From positions 17,809,587 through 17,873,586 of the forward strand of contig CANTUZ010000002.1 of the NCBI GenBank assembly GCA_947846985.1: a DNA stretch of 64,000 nt, written 5' to 3'. The position numbers were made by a program, and so were the translations under genes. The DNA is from Fratercula arctica (lineage: Eukaryota > Chordata > Aves > Charadriiformes > Alcidae). Under the pieces are notes generated by a model. It was not told where the DNA came from. It saw only the letters and a program-made list of their open reading frames with translations, and did no database searches. Below, in pieces: positions 35,096 through 47,760 of this stretch; position 1 is the first letter of the stretch, and each line of letters begins with the position of its first letter.

Positions 35096-38083
35096 GTTAC
35101 AGTCCATGGAGTAAAGCATGGGCATGGAGGCAAAAATGAGAGATACACAGGTGAGGACTGAGGTTGATTTCAGTGACGTGTTGTGGACACATCTGCTATG
35201 TCTCATACCCAGCTATATATTAGCTCACTCCTCCGTCTGCACATCAGACTCATCTTGTGTGAAAGCTTCTGGCAAATAGCAGAACTGGGACTTTCATTTT
35301 TTTAACAAGCTTTGTAGCAGTAGTCCCCCATGGAGAAGATGCTGCATACGTCCCTGTGCCAGCCTTCTGGAGCTGCCCCATGGTCCCATGGGCACAAACA
35401 GAACCCGACAAGTTCCAGGACACCTCAGTTGCCAAGAAGGGTTGCAGATCCCAGTTCAGAAACCCTGGTGGGCTCAGCTGCTGTGTTCACCCTCAGGCCC
35501 GACATGGCCCCAGTGCCTCAGGAGCCTCCCAGAGAGACTCCCTAAAGGCACAATTGGAAACGCAAGGAATATGGAGAAATGTGTTTTTCCAAGTTGGGCT
35601 GTCTCAGAAGCAGCACACCGCAGCTGTACTATCAATTATAAATTGAAAAAAATACCAGAGGAACTCTGAGGTTCGTAGTCTGTGATTAGGCAGAGACCTT
35701 AATTTATGCTTGCCTGTATCCAGAGGATGTCTGCTACTCAGGCCTGAGCCCACCAACTTTTGCACGGGAGCAAAAAAGAAGCAGATGCCATCAAAGCAAT
35801 GTACTGACTTGCTTCATTAAAACCAGCAGCTGCCACAAAGAAAGTTTCCTGCGGGACCACTAGTCAAGCAGCATCCTCTTTCAGGCAGGCTTGATGGAAA
35901 GAGGAGATAAATCCCCGCTTTTGGTGCCTCTCACTGACTCAGCTTCCTTTGGATAAACCACACTGCGGTGAGTGCGTGAGACCATGCACGGAGAGAGGAC
36001 GGGGCATAAGGAGAAGGATGGATACAGCGTTAGGAAGCTGGAAGGGAAACTCTCCCTGTGTTTCCCGCTCCTCACACCACCAGGACTTTGTCATGCTGAG
36101 CATCCGCAGTCTGATTCCCGAGTGAGGATCGGGGGTATCCGCTCTCCCCCACAGATGTGGCACTTCCCTTCTTCATCAACACAGGAGCGCCGGGTGGAAG
36201 GAAGGATGTATAAATAAATAAAATGAAAAAAGCTGCCTGGCTCCAGCAACAGCTGGAGATGTTCTGCACTCGCAGTAGCTAACCTCCAAAAGACAAAACC
36301 CAAACTAAAACAGCAACAAGAGATGTTTAACTATTTTTAGACCAAACTACTTAGTATGTAAGTAAAGAAAACAGATCATCAAAACTACCGGCCTCCTCCT
36401 GGTCTGGAAATGATCAGGAATCCTATTTCATTAATGGCAGGAGCAATGACTTCTCCTCTGTGAGGCAGTTAGACGTCTCACTGTTTAGCAGGACAAGAAA
36501 GGCAGTGAGTTAAATGAATGTCTCTTGCTCCAGAAGGCATCAAAGAACGATTTCTTTTATAGCACACGGTAAAGAGAGGATTTGTTTGTGTAGTGTAATA
36601 TGTTATTATATTCTATTAAATATGCTTTCCAAATATATATCCCCATCCTGTCCCTGTGCTTTTACAAGACATCTATTTATACTAATTCATACACCTCCAG
36701 CATCATAAACTGCTGCTATTCTTACTTCAAAGACTTTCTTGAGCATGAGCTGGAGATTTTCGTTAGGCATTTTATATCACCTAGATGTTATTGCTTTTAA
36801 GTATCTTCAGAACGCTAAAGAAATCTCTCTCCAAGCTTTTATTTGGTTGAAGCAAGCACCTGCAAGATATACGCAGAATTCTTTTCCTAGGAGACAGGCT
36901 TATCATGACTTCAGCCAGAGGGAATCTGTGTTTTATCTCACCTGATGCAATACCCCATGTTAGTCTTAATTCACACTTCACTTCTGGTAACCTCTAGGGC
37001 ATCTTTAATGACTACTGGAAATCTTCTCTAGCAGGCTGTACGTTTTAGTAAGAAATCCTTTGACTGAAATCAATGGTTCCTGGCTCCTGGAAAGGTTTTA
37101 CTCCTTGTTTCCAGCTACTACATACTTGGAAACATTCCCAAGTGCTTCTGACTATATAGTGGCTGTAGAAATGCAATTCCACTGCCAGGGGTGCAGCCAC
37201 AAAACTAGCCCTAAATCTCAGCAGTTCTCATTCTCTGCTGCCTTATTTGCCTTGCCTGCCACCCCGCTCTACCAGTATCATAAGACGTGTACTTGCACGG
37301 TGAGTATAAAGTCGGACCTGATGGAAGACACCAGAGAATCAGTCTCGGTGGTTCGCAAATGGGGTTCCTGCCCAGATGACGGTCTTCTGAGAGGTCCCAC
37401 ACTGTCAATGTTTCACAGAGAGATGTTAACACCTTCCCAGGAGGCACCAGCCAAAGGCAGCTTCCAAAGTTTCCATCAGGAGCGAGAGTCTCTCCTCCAT
37501 TTGCAGCACTGCAAAAGCACATCTGAAGAGTCTTGAATTTCATCCACCTGTGGAAGAAGAGGAGGTACTTCTAAGTAATAAAAGCACCTTTGCAGCATTC
37601 TAAGATAAACATTTCAAAGCCCTCATGCCTCTGTGGCGCTACCTCTAATTTGCAGGTGAAGGAACAGTGAAGCAAAAATCCATCATCTGTTCTGGATCAG
37701 AGAAGATCAATGCCAGAAATAAAGTCGGTTGTTCTGACTCCCTGAGCTAAGACCATGCCTTGTTAGTCTTTTAGACCAAAAGGCCATTGTTAAGTGAGAA
37801 AGAAGGAGAGCCAGAGCTGTGTTACTATCGATCAAATCTTGTGGTCTTCTCAGAGCAGAGCACAGGCCATTCCATGGCAGTGGGGTCGCGAAAGTGGCAG
37901 TGCCCGGAGCGCTGTGGCTCCTGTCAAGTCCAGCCAGCAGGCAGCTCTCCTACACATCAGGGCGCAGTTTATACGTGGTTTACTACTATGCAAAATGTTT
38001 TCTCGGTGTGCTTCTCACCTTTACAACTGATCCTTCTTGGAACCAGTTTTGAAATGGAATCCCAGAATTAAAAATTAAAATTT
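35096..38083. other. Unassigned non-coding stretch
   Basis: Unique-looking sequence. Open frames up to 158 codons (37060-37536) lack motifs and are overlapped by open frames on the other strand. No repeat family was recognised. Confidence 0.5.
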
Positions 38084-38112
38084 AAAAAAAAAAAAAAAAA
38101 GAAAGAAAAAAA
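38084..38112 (+). repeat. A-rich tract
   Basis: A run of 17 A is followed by GAAAGAAAAAAA. No transposon body precedes it. Confidence 0.85.
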
Positions 38113-40539
38113 TGGAGATTAAAAATGGTACATGGAGAATCCACATGGAGTTTTTCTCTCATGATTGATTTGTGAAGCTGTGCTGGTAAATCAGGGAAGA
38201 TATTAGAAACCAATAGAGGAAATAATCTGGGGATTTTGTGGGGAAAGTGAGAGAATTTTTCCTTTGGAGACTCTACTTTTTAAAGAAATAGGGGATATCT
38301 GTCAGCTCAGAAGATTTCTGTCTCTGTTCTGTATCATTAAAAACCAGCTCTCTTCTGACCAGAAAAGAAAAGTCAGAGTTGTTTAATTTTCAAATTTGCT
38401 ACAGAAGATGGAAGAAAATAAAGAATGCTTTTCTTCTTTGGCGAGTACTGGTATAATTCTGAAAATAGGAGGTCTCCATCAGAAACTCAGTCCTTGCACC
38501 TCTTTGTCTGCTCTGAAATGTCTGCATTTTAAAAATAAACTACTGCAGCCCTCTGACGTGATGAAATCTCGTCACCACATCGCTGCTGTTGCTCTGCTGC
38601 ATGCTTCCTTCACGTCCAGGAGCACAGCCGAGCTCTTCACACCTCTCTCCTGCCAGATGAGAAGAGGCTTGCTCTTGGCCGGCTTGCGGGTAGCGTAAGC
38701 CCATATTTTCTAATCTGAGATCTCCTTGTAGCATGAGAAAGAACGGGATAGATCACACGTTTGTGCAGCAAAAGGATAAAGAAACAAATTTATAACTCAG
38801 ATATGCAATTGGTAAAAAAAAATGTGGCAGAAGTGACTGAATTAAGGCTGCCCTCTATTTTCACCCCAAATTTCAATTTGTTATTTTCTAATTTTCTTTC
38901 TGAACTGACGTACAGATGTTTAGCCAGAATAATGTTGCAGGCAGAGACATTTTATCTTGTTTTCTAAAATTGCCACCTAAGGAGAAAGAGATACTTCTGG
39001 TATGAAAACAGAGACTGGCACTTGGTGACTCTGAAGTGGCCTATTGCATGCCAACATACACAGTTTGCACAGACAAGTGCCCATTGGCACTTGTATGATT
39101 TTGGCAGGTGTGACACAGATGCACGTCTTCAAATACTCACTGAAGACCAAATTTATTACACATTTAGGTGAGTTTTCCCTCAGCTGCACAAACTAGGGAA
39201 TTTATAGCACAGCTTTCAGTCTGACAAACAGTTTTGAACTTCACATTGCAGCTTTACCATTACAGCCAATGCAAAAATAGTTTTGCGTTTTATTTATACT
39301 ACAAAAGGCCCCCAGCAGTCATTAGTTACTTTATATTTCAAAAATCTCAAGTTTGTCTGTGTGGTATTAGTGATTTAGAAAGGGGGACATTGAGAAGCAG
39401 GGGTAGAACAAGTTTGGTCCAAGCTTGTAACTATGTCTGATGGTATCCATCATATTTAAACGCTGTCTAAAATATAGGATCCGGTTCACCAGGCTCCTGC
39501 TACAGCAAGGGTAGGTCTCATTAGAGGGTGAATTATCCCATCCTAAAATTGATGTCTATGTAGGGATTCCAGTTGAACGAGCTTAGTCAAAGCCTATTAT
39601 GACAGTGCCAAGTAGTGTATCCTACCTCTTTTCCAGAAGATACGATTTTAGGAATCCCATTTTTCAGAGGAAAGTTTGGCTTTCATTGAGCCCTTTCAAT
39701 GCACGTTACAAACATGGTATTTGAGTTATCCCTTTGGAAATAAGCTGAACTTGTCATAGCACATGAACACAAGACACTATACAACTGCTTCCTCTCTCTT
39801 TTAATGTTTTAATTTATTTATGTATTTTTTTGTTTGATTTTTAATTGCAATTTAATTTTTGTTGTTGTTTAATCAAAACCTTATGCTTTTTTTCTATGCA
39901 ATGATGAAGGAATGTAAGAGCCATTGGATCAGGCTTGTAGATTAAGCCTGTGCTATTCTAGCATGGACAGAAATAGAAGAAGTGTTTTCCATATAAGGCC
40001 CACATTGTAAGTCTGGGAGCAAGAAAATAAACTGTACGGGAAGCAAGATTTCTGAACTTACAGCACCAAACAGAACAAAGCTACACTGACAGGAATTTTT
40101 TAGAGAAGCTAGCTAAGGATGCTGGGATTTCCATGTTGTTCTAGATTTTTCTCTTACTTTTGGAACCGTCTATTGATTACACAGTGTTCAATACTGTTAG
40201 AGGAGCATTTAGCCCACTCTCTAGAGCTGAGTCACTGGTGGTTTCTTCTGGGACACCTCGCTTCAAATTGTGCTTAGAGCAGAGGTTACTGAGCAGCTGG
40301 TGGTCTGATTACAGTCCGAAGCATTGCTGCAGATCTGCCTTTGCAACTCAGACGTATGCTATATACCTTCAAGGTGATATTGATACCAGTGCTACTAGAA
40401 ACCGCAAGAAATGATTGTGGTTTGCAGTTTCATTCCAAGGTCTCAACTCAATCCAGATGTATGTTTCAGGTCTGCACATTTTTTCAGGAAACCTGGACAA
40501 AATTCTTCAAAAATTTAGTTACTTCATGGTTTGTGACCC
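38113..40539. other. Unassigned non-coding stretch
   Basis: AT-rich, unique-looking DNA, including T-rich sequence near 39800-39890. No gene or repeat family is recognised. Confidence 0.5.
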
Positions 40540-40555
40540 AAAAAAAAAAAAAAAA
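40540..40555 (+). repeat. A16 homopolymer
   Basis: Sixteen consecutive A, followed by TCCCC and a further A-rich stretch to about 40570. Confidence 0.85.
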
Positions 40556-41138
40556 TCCCCAAAAAACGCAAACCTCCTCCAAACAATGGAATTTACAAAA
40601 AGAGGAAAAACCTGGTGGCTCTAATCAAATTTCTGTATGCAATTTCTGTGTGGGATACACATCCTCACACAATATACACTTTAAAGACCTAGAAACAAGT
40701 AAGGTGATATTTGCAGGGAGAAACAATATGTTTTATTAGAGCTGCTGATCTAGTTAGAAAAAGCTTGGGGCGTGCAAGCTCTTCACCAGGTCTGAAACCA
40801 AGACTGCAAACTTCAAAGCTTCAAAGCTGTCGGATGTGTGAAATGGCTCGACTCTGCCTAAGCAACAAGCATGAAACCTACCCACACAAAAGGCCCTCCA
40901 AGGTCACACCATCAGCATCCTGCATCCTACAGCCATTCCTCCCTGGAAGCAGTACGCTTTACCCCATGCCTGACCTGGTGGAAACCACTCAGGGGAAAGG
41001 GAGAAACCACCGTGCACTGGGGTGAACTCACACATGGACAATGGATAGACCTGTTACCAGGAGGAGAGCTTTTCTCATGCAACAACTGTTCTAGCCCTTC
41101 AATTCTTGCTCTCAAGAAAAAGCTATAAATACAGTTTT
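40556..41138. other. Unassigned non-coding stretch
   Basis: No gene or repeat is recognised. Several overlapping short frames are open on both strands. Confidence 0.45.
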
Positions 41139-41414
41139 AAACTAGAGCAGGGTAGGTTTAAATTAGACATTAGGAAGAAACTCTTTACAATGAGGGTGGT
41201 GGGACACTGGAACAGGTTGCCCAGAGAGGTGGTGGAGGCCCCATCCCTGGAGACATTCAAGGTCAGGCTTGATGAGGCTCTGAGCAACCTGATCTAGTTA
41301 AAGATCGGATTTACTGATCTTTAACTTTAACTTTTAATTTACTGAAGGGGGGTTGGAGTAGATGACCTTTAAAGGTCCCTTCCAACCCAACACATTCTAT
41401 GATGATTCTATAAT
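41139..41414 (+). mobile_element. CR1 LINE, 3' fragment of a second subfamily
   Basis: Starts at ACTAGAGCAGGGTAGGTTTA and encodes the end of ORF2 ([31 protein letters not shown]) up to a stop near 41298. The 3' UTR contains GGGGTTGGAGTAGATGACCT and ends in ATTCTATG/ATTCTATA octamers (41394-41412). It differs from the other two copies by the AGGGTGGTGGGACACTGGAACAGG wording, so a different CR1 subfamily is likely. The UTR also holds a perfect 11-bp inverted repeat (41296-41306 with 41316-41326) that I do not remember from typical CR1 tails. Confidence 0.93.
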
Positions 41415-41459
41415 GATTTTGAACTGGTGGAACTCTACTGGATGTTACAAATCATGGAT

Positions 41460-41990
41460 TTAGATGGTTATTTTGTTCAATATGACTCCCCCTTCTAACC
41501 TCACTCTGGCTCCTGCTCTCTCTTTTTCCCTTGAGACAACCATGCTATCACCTCTCCATCTGCAGTATCCCCCAAGGATAAATGATCTTTGTACGCAGGT
41601 GGACCATCCAGTTACCATATCTAGTAAAACATGGACAGGTTGTTCCCAATTTGCATTCAGCATTGACATTTACTGCCTCTACTTCAAATCTGATGTTCAG
41701 GACACATCAAGACATAGGAATACCCTATTTGTCTTGGAATTTTGTTCTACAATATGATCATCCTCACACATACAAATTTGTGTCTCTCTCCCCTTTTTCA
41801 AGGCTTTTCTTTACTTTGGAAGAGCCCTTGAATATCCTACGAATGTAATTCAACAAAATGATCATGCCATGTCTGTCCTTCTTCTGAATAATGACCCAGA
41901 ATAAGCAGTTAAAGTACCTCACTATAAGGCATCGTATCAATCTCCCAAATCTTTTTCTGGCTCTTTTCTGCACCCTGTGAAGTTACCACA
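41460..41990 (-). mobile_element. Very old CR1-group LINE tail, minus strand
   Basis: The minus-strand frame at 41764-41973 begins MQKRARKRFGRLIRCL and continues with QKKDRHGMIILLNYI and KGSS. This lines up with the pattern [13 protein letters not shown] ... [19 protein letters not shown] of the ORF2 C-terminus, in the same order as the intact copy at 13.5 kb. The lower-coordinate part, with MLNANWEQPVHVLLDM-like reading, would be further downstream in the element. Divergence is high and the boundaries are approximate. It sits back-to-back with the younger plus-strand CR1. Confidence 0.5.
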
Positions 41991-43039
41991 GGCTGGAAAA
42001 GCCTTTGCAGAGAGTGGCCTGATCAGTGCTATTCTTAGATTTGTAACCCCTTTTCGGATCTTTTCACTGCTCTGCCTTATACTCGTGTCATGTTAGGTCA
42101 TGTTAGGTCTCCTTGCTCTACAGCCCTGCTGTACTGAGTTGTTTTCAACCACAGAAACCCCAAATAATTTTCATAGATATTGCTTTTAGGACATGACCTC
42201 TGCTTTTGTTGTATAGTTTTGCTCCTAACTTTAAAATTTAAATTTTATCATATTAAAACAGACTAACAGGTCTGGATATTTTTTTATAATTGAATCTAGC
42301 ACCAGGTTTTCCATGCTATGAAATTCAGATTAATAGCTGTCCAACCCATACAAATATCTTTTAAAATATCATCAAATTAGCTTCCTTTGGCACTTTTGAA
42401 ATTAACATGGTATTTCAAGATTTATAACAAATAAGCATCAGCAAATGAAAGATTTAATCTGTCAGCTGTTCAAAATATTTATTTCTAATAGCTGTTGTCC
42501 AACAGCCTACTTAGTGTTTAACAAACTGCAGTCATTTTTCATCCTCATGTGGTAGTAGCCCACTATATTGCTCTTTCCTAAATGGAAAATAGTGTGTTTT
42601 ATTGAATATTTTATTCTATATCTTTACTATCTCTCTTTCAAGAAATGGTCCTATATCATTGTTTCCATTTCTCTTATTCCTGATACAGGTAAAAACTTTT
42701 TCAAAAGAAGTCCTTTGCTTCACTGGTCACAGTGGTGCCAGCTTGCCATGCCAACAATGTTTTCATCTTCCCTCTTTAGTGTTTTCTATTACAGAACCTT
42801 TTTTCTGTTCATTGGCATTATGGGAGGAATACTTGATACTTGTTTTATTTACAACTTGTACTTGGCTCACCACTGCACCAGAATGAGTTTTAACCCAAAG
42901 TTGTCTTCACTCCTGACTGACTTCCCTAGTTATGTTTGGTTTGTCCATCCAAGCAGCTTCTTTTAAACAATTCCCAGAATCCCCTCACATTTTTTCTGTC
43001 CACACTCTTCCTCACAGGATTTTCACTTGTAATTCTCCT
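41991..43039. other. Unassigned AT-rich stretch
   Basis: AT-rich with no recognised gene. The wording is vaguely reminiscent of old reverse-oriented LINE sequence, and might continue the element at 41.5-42.0 kb, but no reverse-transcriptase motif could be placed. Contains GTCATGTTAG repeated twice in tandem (about 42088-42107). Confidence 0.35.
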
Positions 43040-43117
43040 CAGCTGGTCAACACCAGCTGGTTGGAGCATAGGATAACTCCCAGGTGGATCCACCTGGCTG
43101 ATCGCTGGCCCCAGCTG
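43040..43117. promoter_or_regulatory. E-box cluster with two palindromes (candidate)
   Basis: Five CANNTG E-boxes occur in 78 bp: CAGCTG at 43040-43045, 43054-43059 and 43112-43117, CAGGTG at 43081-43086 and CACCTG at 43091-43096. The first two lie in an inverted repeat, CAGCTGGT-4 nt-ACCAGCTG (43040-43059). The next two are the arms of a perfect 18-bp palindrome, CCAGGTGGATCCACCTGG (43080-43097). E-boxes of these types bind bHLH proteins, and CAGGTG also binds ZEB/SNAI factors. The motifs are seen; their function is inference. Confidence 0.3.
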
Positions 43118-46100
43118 CCAGCACCTACATCTCAGGGAGGTGGAAAGCTTCATCCCTGATGGATGAACCTTTCCTGTGCCCTCATTTGACACACTTCGGT
43201 ATGTGGAGTTTGTCTTTCAAACACCGCACTGGATGCTTCTTCAGTGGAGGCAAAGTAATTTAAAAACCTCTTCCATTTTGTGTGGTTCCTAAAGATGCTA
43301 ATGTTAAGCCAGAGGAATTCCCCCCGTGCCCTAAGTCTCACTGGTGTGGGACAGGGGAAGGAGATGGCTTAAATTTGCTGACAGACGACCCTCTGCAGGT
43401 AAAAACAGCATATCAGTTACAGCTGTAGCATTTAGGAATTTAGGAATTCCTTTGAGGAATAAATTATATTCAGTCTCAGAGGGTGCCTTATTTTCAGTTT
43501 TTAGCTGTACATTCTCTTCTTCTTCCCGCAGAGATCAGACACGAAAATAGTTTGTTTTCTTGGAAATTCAATTTTCCATTAATTGACTAGAAGATGGTGG
43601 AAGATGCTCGGTCCACCCCATGGGCACAGCGGATTTCACTTAAAAGCTCATTAACAAAAGGAATTAGGGATGCAGTACAATTCTGTGCAAAGTCCTACTA
43701 AGCAGCTGTGATCCCTGATGCCTGCCATGGCTCCACAGCGGCAGACGGAGAGGAAAGGAGCTAAATGAGTGTGATCTTGTGGCAAGGAAGATATAGTAGT
43801 GTTTGTAGTGAGTTAGGAGCTGTACTTGTGTGTCTGTAGGCAAGAAAAAGACCAGGCAATTTAATTCCTATCTGGGATGGACTAAGAGCCTGCTACAGTG
43901 ATATTTGGGATTATCCTGCAGAAAGATTCCAACACAATTTTATGCAGAGTTATCACAACTCTGGAGCGCCCAGGCAGGAGCAAACACACGGGCTCATTAG
44001 CGCAACATTACAAACCAGCAGGTCTGGGTAGCTCAAATGACTGGGTAGGGATAATTCTGTCTAGCATTTTTATGTGATCTCAGAGCACACACTCAAACTG
44101 TGCAAAATTCACTTTGTGATATAGTAAAGTCTAAACACTTCAAACATTTTTAAAGTTTCCTGAGGCTTGTCAGAACCCTGTCCCATTTTATCGAGTAGCA
44201 TGTTTATGAGTCATCATCAGATGAATTCTAAAGTAAATAATATTTGAACAAGATGAAGAACATAAAGTTGCAAAATAAAAAGCTTTTTTAAAAGCACCGT
44301 ATTACTCTGTTCAAATACCCCAGCATTAGAGTGCTTGGAAACCTCTTAGAGCTAAGTGTGCATTTTTAAATAACGTAAGTTGTTCGGGCTGCAGTTACTG
44401 AATTCCAGCTTGACACTGAGCACTTAAAGAGTTTAGAGAATCCAGACTCTCTTATCAGCTCACAGACAAGGGCACTAAATGTCATGTGGGCTTCCTTTTG
44501 GCTTGTAGCCACAAGCTGCACATACTATTTAATGTAGTCTCTGGTTCTTAAAGTATTAGGAAAACCTGAAAACAAAGTGCCTGCCATTAGTGAAATTGGT
44601 GCTGTCTTTTGACATTCTACAGTATGCATTTCTGTTTTGGTATGCCTCAAAACTTCCCTTAAAACAGGGGTGAGGGGGTTGCCTGTAAATTCTTCACAAG
44701 ATACACAGAAAATTTTCGGTAAGGCTTCTGGAATCATGTGTTACAATTTTCCATCCATGTTGATTAAATAACTCACTTTGCTATGTTTTTATGTCCCACA
44801 CTTTACCAGAAAATAAGATATGGATCATATGCATTACACTAATGATTGTGGCATTTCTTTTGTACGTATTTTAATTGTAGAGTTAAATTCACCATAACTT
44901 ATTGCTTAAACACAAAAAGTGGTAAGGAAAGATGATAAAAGAATTAAATCTGTTTTTATGTTTAAGAATTATTTTTTTTACGTCATCAGCTACATAATGT
45001 TATAGAAAGGAAAGCATTACTCTGAAGAACTAGCTGTCAAACATCAATAGGTATTTATAGAAAGATTGGCATAAAAAGCTACAAACTGATAATAGCTTAT
45101 GTTAAAAGAAATGAGTCCAGTTTAATCTCAGTAGTATTAGAATGAAGTGATAGGAAAAAAAGGTCAGAGATACTGAATCCACTGAATTATAAATTGCAAG
45201 AGGGAAAAAAAGCATATTGTTCTTAGGACAACTCTACCCCAAACACTCCTCACAAACCTTAGCATTTCTAAAGTTTTTGCAAAATTAATATTCCAGTTTG
45301 CTTCCAAGAACCTCTGTGATATTTCTGTCTCCTTTTAAGCATGGTGTTATCAGATCTAATCCATAATTTCTGTTCTGTGTTTACCCCAGACTAGGGTCTC
45401 TTCCACCCAAGCTGCTTCACAGCATCAGACCTACTCTAGCCATAGGATGACCCCTGCTCTATAATAATCTGGCTAAAATCCTCATTTCTAGTCATGTTTG
45501 TCTCCATTCCTCCTATTTGGTCTCTTTTCAGTACCATGTGACCTTTGCCTGTACAAAGATATTCGCCCACTTCTAACCAAAGGGAGAACAGATGAGGAAA
45601 AATATCTGGACTTTCACAGTGAAGTCAAAAAAGGCTGTGTAAATTGGGTACTGGTGGGAAGCTGGTGGGAGACGTCCAGGCGTGCTTTTGGGATGGATTC
45701 CCACACCTCAGCCAATGATGCTACTGCCGTGTTGGGGTTGGCCACAAGGGAAAGGTGACATTCCCAGAGAAACATCCTATGTGTGGCTGTAATACGCACC
45801 TCAGGTTACCAATATGTTGCGTGATGCGGAGGGTCATCCTTGAGGAACTGGAGAATATCTCTCAGATCCTTTCTTGAGCTGGAATTGGGATCCTGGACAC
45901 TGATGTGAGAGCGCCTGTTATGTTTTAAATATGAAATTATTCAACATCTTATATTTTTTCATGGTGCCAGCCTGACCACAGCCCAATGCTGAGAGGCTGC
46001 CTCGAGGACCAAAGTGGCAGCAACATGGACCCTGTAAGTCTCTCTGGGTCTCTGGTCGAATATCAATGGCATCAGTGGCATCCCGAAGTCTCAGTTCAGC

Positions 46101-46879
46101 TGCTCCAAAGCCTCCTGCCAGGCTTTATCCTCACTTTTATGGGTCCCAAGGCATCTCAGCTGCTCCAGATCTGGGGAGTGATTCTTTGAAAATCTGGAGG
46201 GCTCAGAGCAAGTTGCCTGATCTGTGCCTCCCAGCCTGGTTGAGAGCTTGGCGCTGTGCTTGGTCATCTTGCTTGGCAGTTTCCAGCCCCAGTGGCCCTC
46301 TGCCACCTTCCATTGCAGCATTCCCCACAGATAGCACTCCCATTAGCCAACCATAAGCACCTAAACTGGGCTAGCTATTGAGAGTAAAATAACATAAAAT
46401 GCAACGACGTTCACTGGGGAAGTGAGTTCCGGGGTTAACTCATTGCATCCTAAAAGAGGGTTCTTCCATGACCTTTGGGAACTAAACCCCAGACACAGTC
46501 ACACAGACTGGGCATTGTGTTTAGCTCAATCGGAGGGTGAGCATCTACCCATCAGCTGTGCATTATGCAAGAAAGTGAGTAATTGTCTGCATTTACAAAA
46601 CAGGCAAATTTGTAGGAAAATCACATGTTCTGAAACTGATTTTGTTGAAAATCTGTATTTCCTTTCCACATATGGGTTTCTGACTTTCTTTTATGCATTT
46701 TGACATTATGTACACAAAAGGGCTTTAATTCAATTACTTCTCTCAGTATTAAATTATTCTGACATTGTTTATTCCATTACTTCTTCTACAAATTTGAGGA
46801 GGGCTGAACACTGGTTTTAATTCTGTCTGTCAGTTCCTGATTCATTGCCATTGCAATGTACATCATTTGAAGTGGGAAA
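43118..46879. other. Unassigned non-coding stretch
   Basis: Largely AT-rich unique-looking DNA (notably 44.1-45.4 kb) with few open frames. No gene, RNA gene or younger repeat was recognised. Confidence 0.5.
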
Positions 46880-47760
46880 TATTAGCAAAAGCTGGAAATT
46901 GCTCAAGGACATACTACTGGATGCACCCAGACTGACAATCTGGTGAGAGAGGGGAAAAACAGCTATTCCGGCCACAAAAACATCCTAGTTAGAAGGAGAT
47001 CTGAACAGAACAACAGAAGTGAAACATTTATGTTTGAATATAAAAGGAAAGTTAATAGCAACATGTGAGGTACAAATTGGAACTGGAGCCAACTGATAAA
47101 ATGGACAAAAGGTAAAGAAATTAATGAAAATTCAGTCATCAGTGGCATTAACAATGTGGTGTATGAAATATGTTAGGAAGAAAAAGCTCAAACAAAGGGT
47201 CTGTGGATATTTAATAGATGCTTTTGCCTTCAGAACAAAGTGGGAGAACTGATTCAACTCATAGGACATACAAGCACCGGAAAGCTAATCGCCTTTCAAG
47301 AAGGAGGATTCAAGCCAGAATCTACTAAAATTAAAAGTTCTTAAATCAAAAGGACCAAATAACTTACCCCAAGGGGTCCTAAAGGCTGGGGAATTGCTGA
47401 AATTAATACTTTAGGAGTAAACACAATGGCATTTCCCCTGGCTTTGATACATTCTTACTTTTCCAGGACTGAAAAAGGAGGAGCGGATCTACCCAGGAAC
47501 TGCTACATTGCTTCTCTACCCAAGCAAAATAATGGAACATATTCTCCACAAAAAAAAAAAAAAAAAAGATTATGAGAGTAATACAGAACCAGCACAGGCG
47601 TGTACAGTTTCATGGAGCACAGATCTTGTCAAACAAACCGTTTCTGTTTTGGAGAAGACGACATTTCTTGTTGATAAAGGCAACCATGTTGACTGATGCA
47701 GTTTATTTGAACTTCTCCAAAGTGTTTGGTTTGGTACTAGACTGAATTTTAACTCAAATG
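46880..47760 (+). mobile_element. Ancient CR1-group LINE, decayed ORF2 segment
   Basis: Three reverse-transcriptase landmarks appear in order on the plus strand, in different frames. KSKGPNNLPQGVLKAGELL at about 47347 resembles the K-GPD-x-I-x-P-x-VLKE block. A block around 47490-47550 reads NCYIASLP in one frame and PSKIMEHIL in another, resembling NYRPISLTSVPGKIMEQIL. AVYLNFSKVFGLVLD at 47698-47742 resembles the YLDFSKAFDTV block (polymerase motif A). Frameshifts and an 18-base A run (47550-47567) interrupt it. The 5' boundary is a guess; the core from 47340 is the firm part. Confidence 0.65.

Noticed and set aside
37630..37700. Weak resemblance to a MIR middle (GCAGGTGAAGGAACAGTGAAG)
   Set aside because: Only one short block fits and the flanking blocks are absent.
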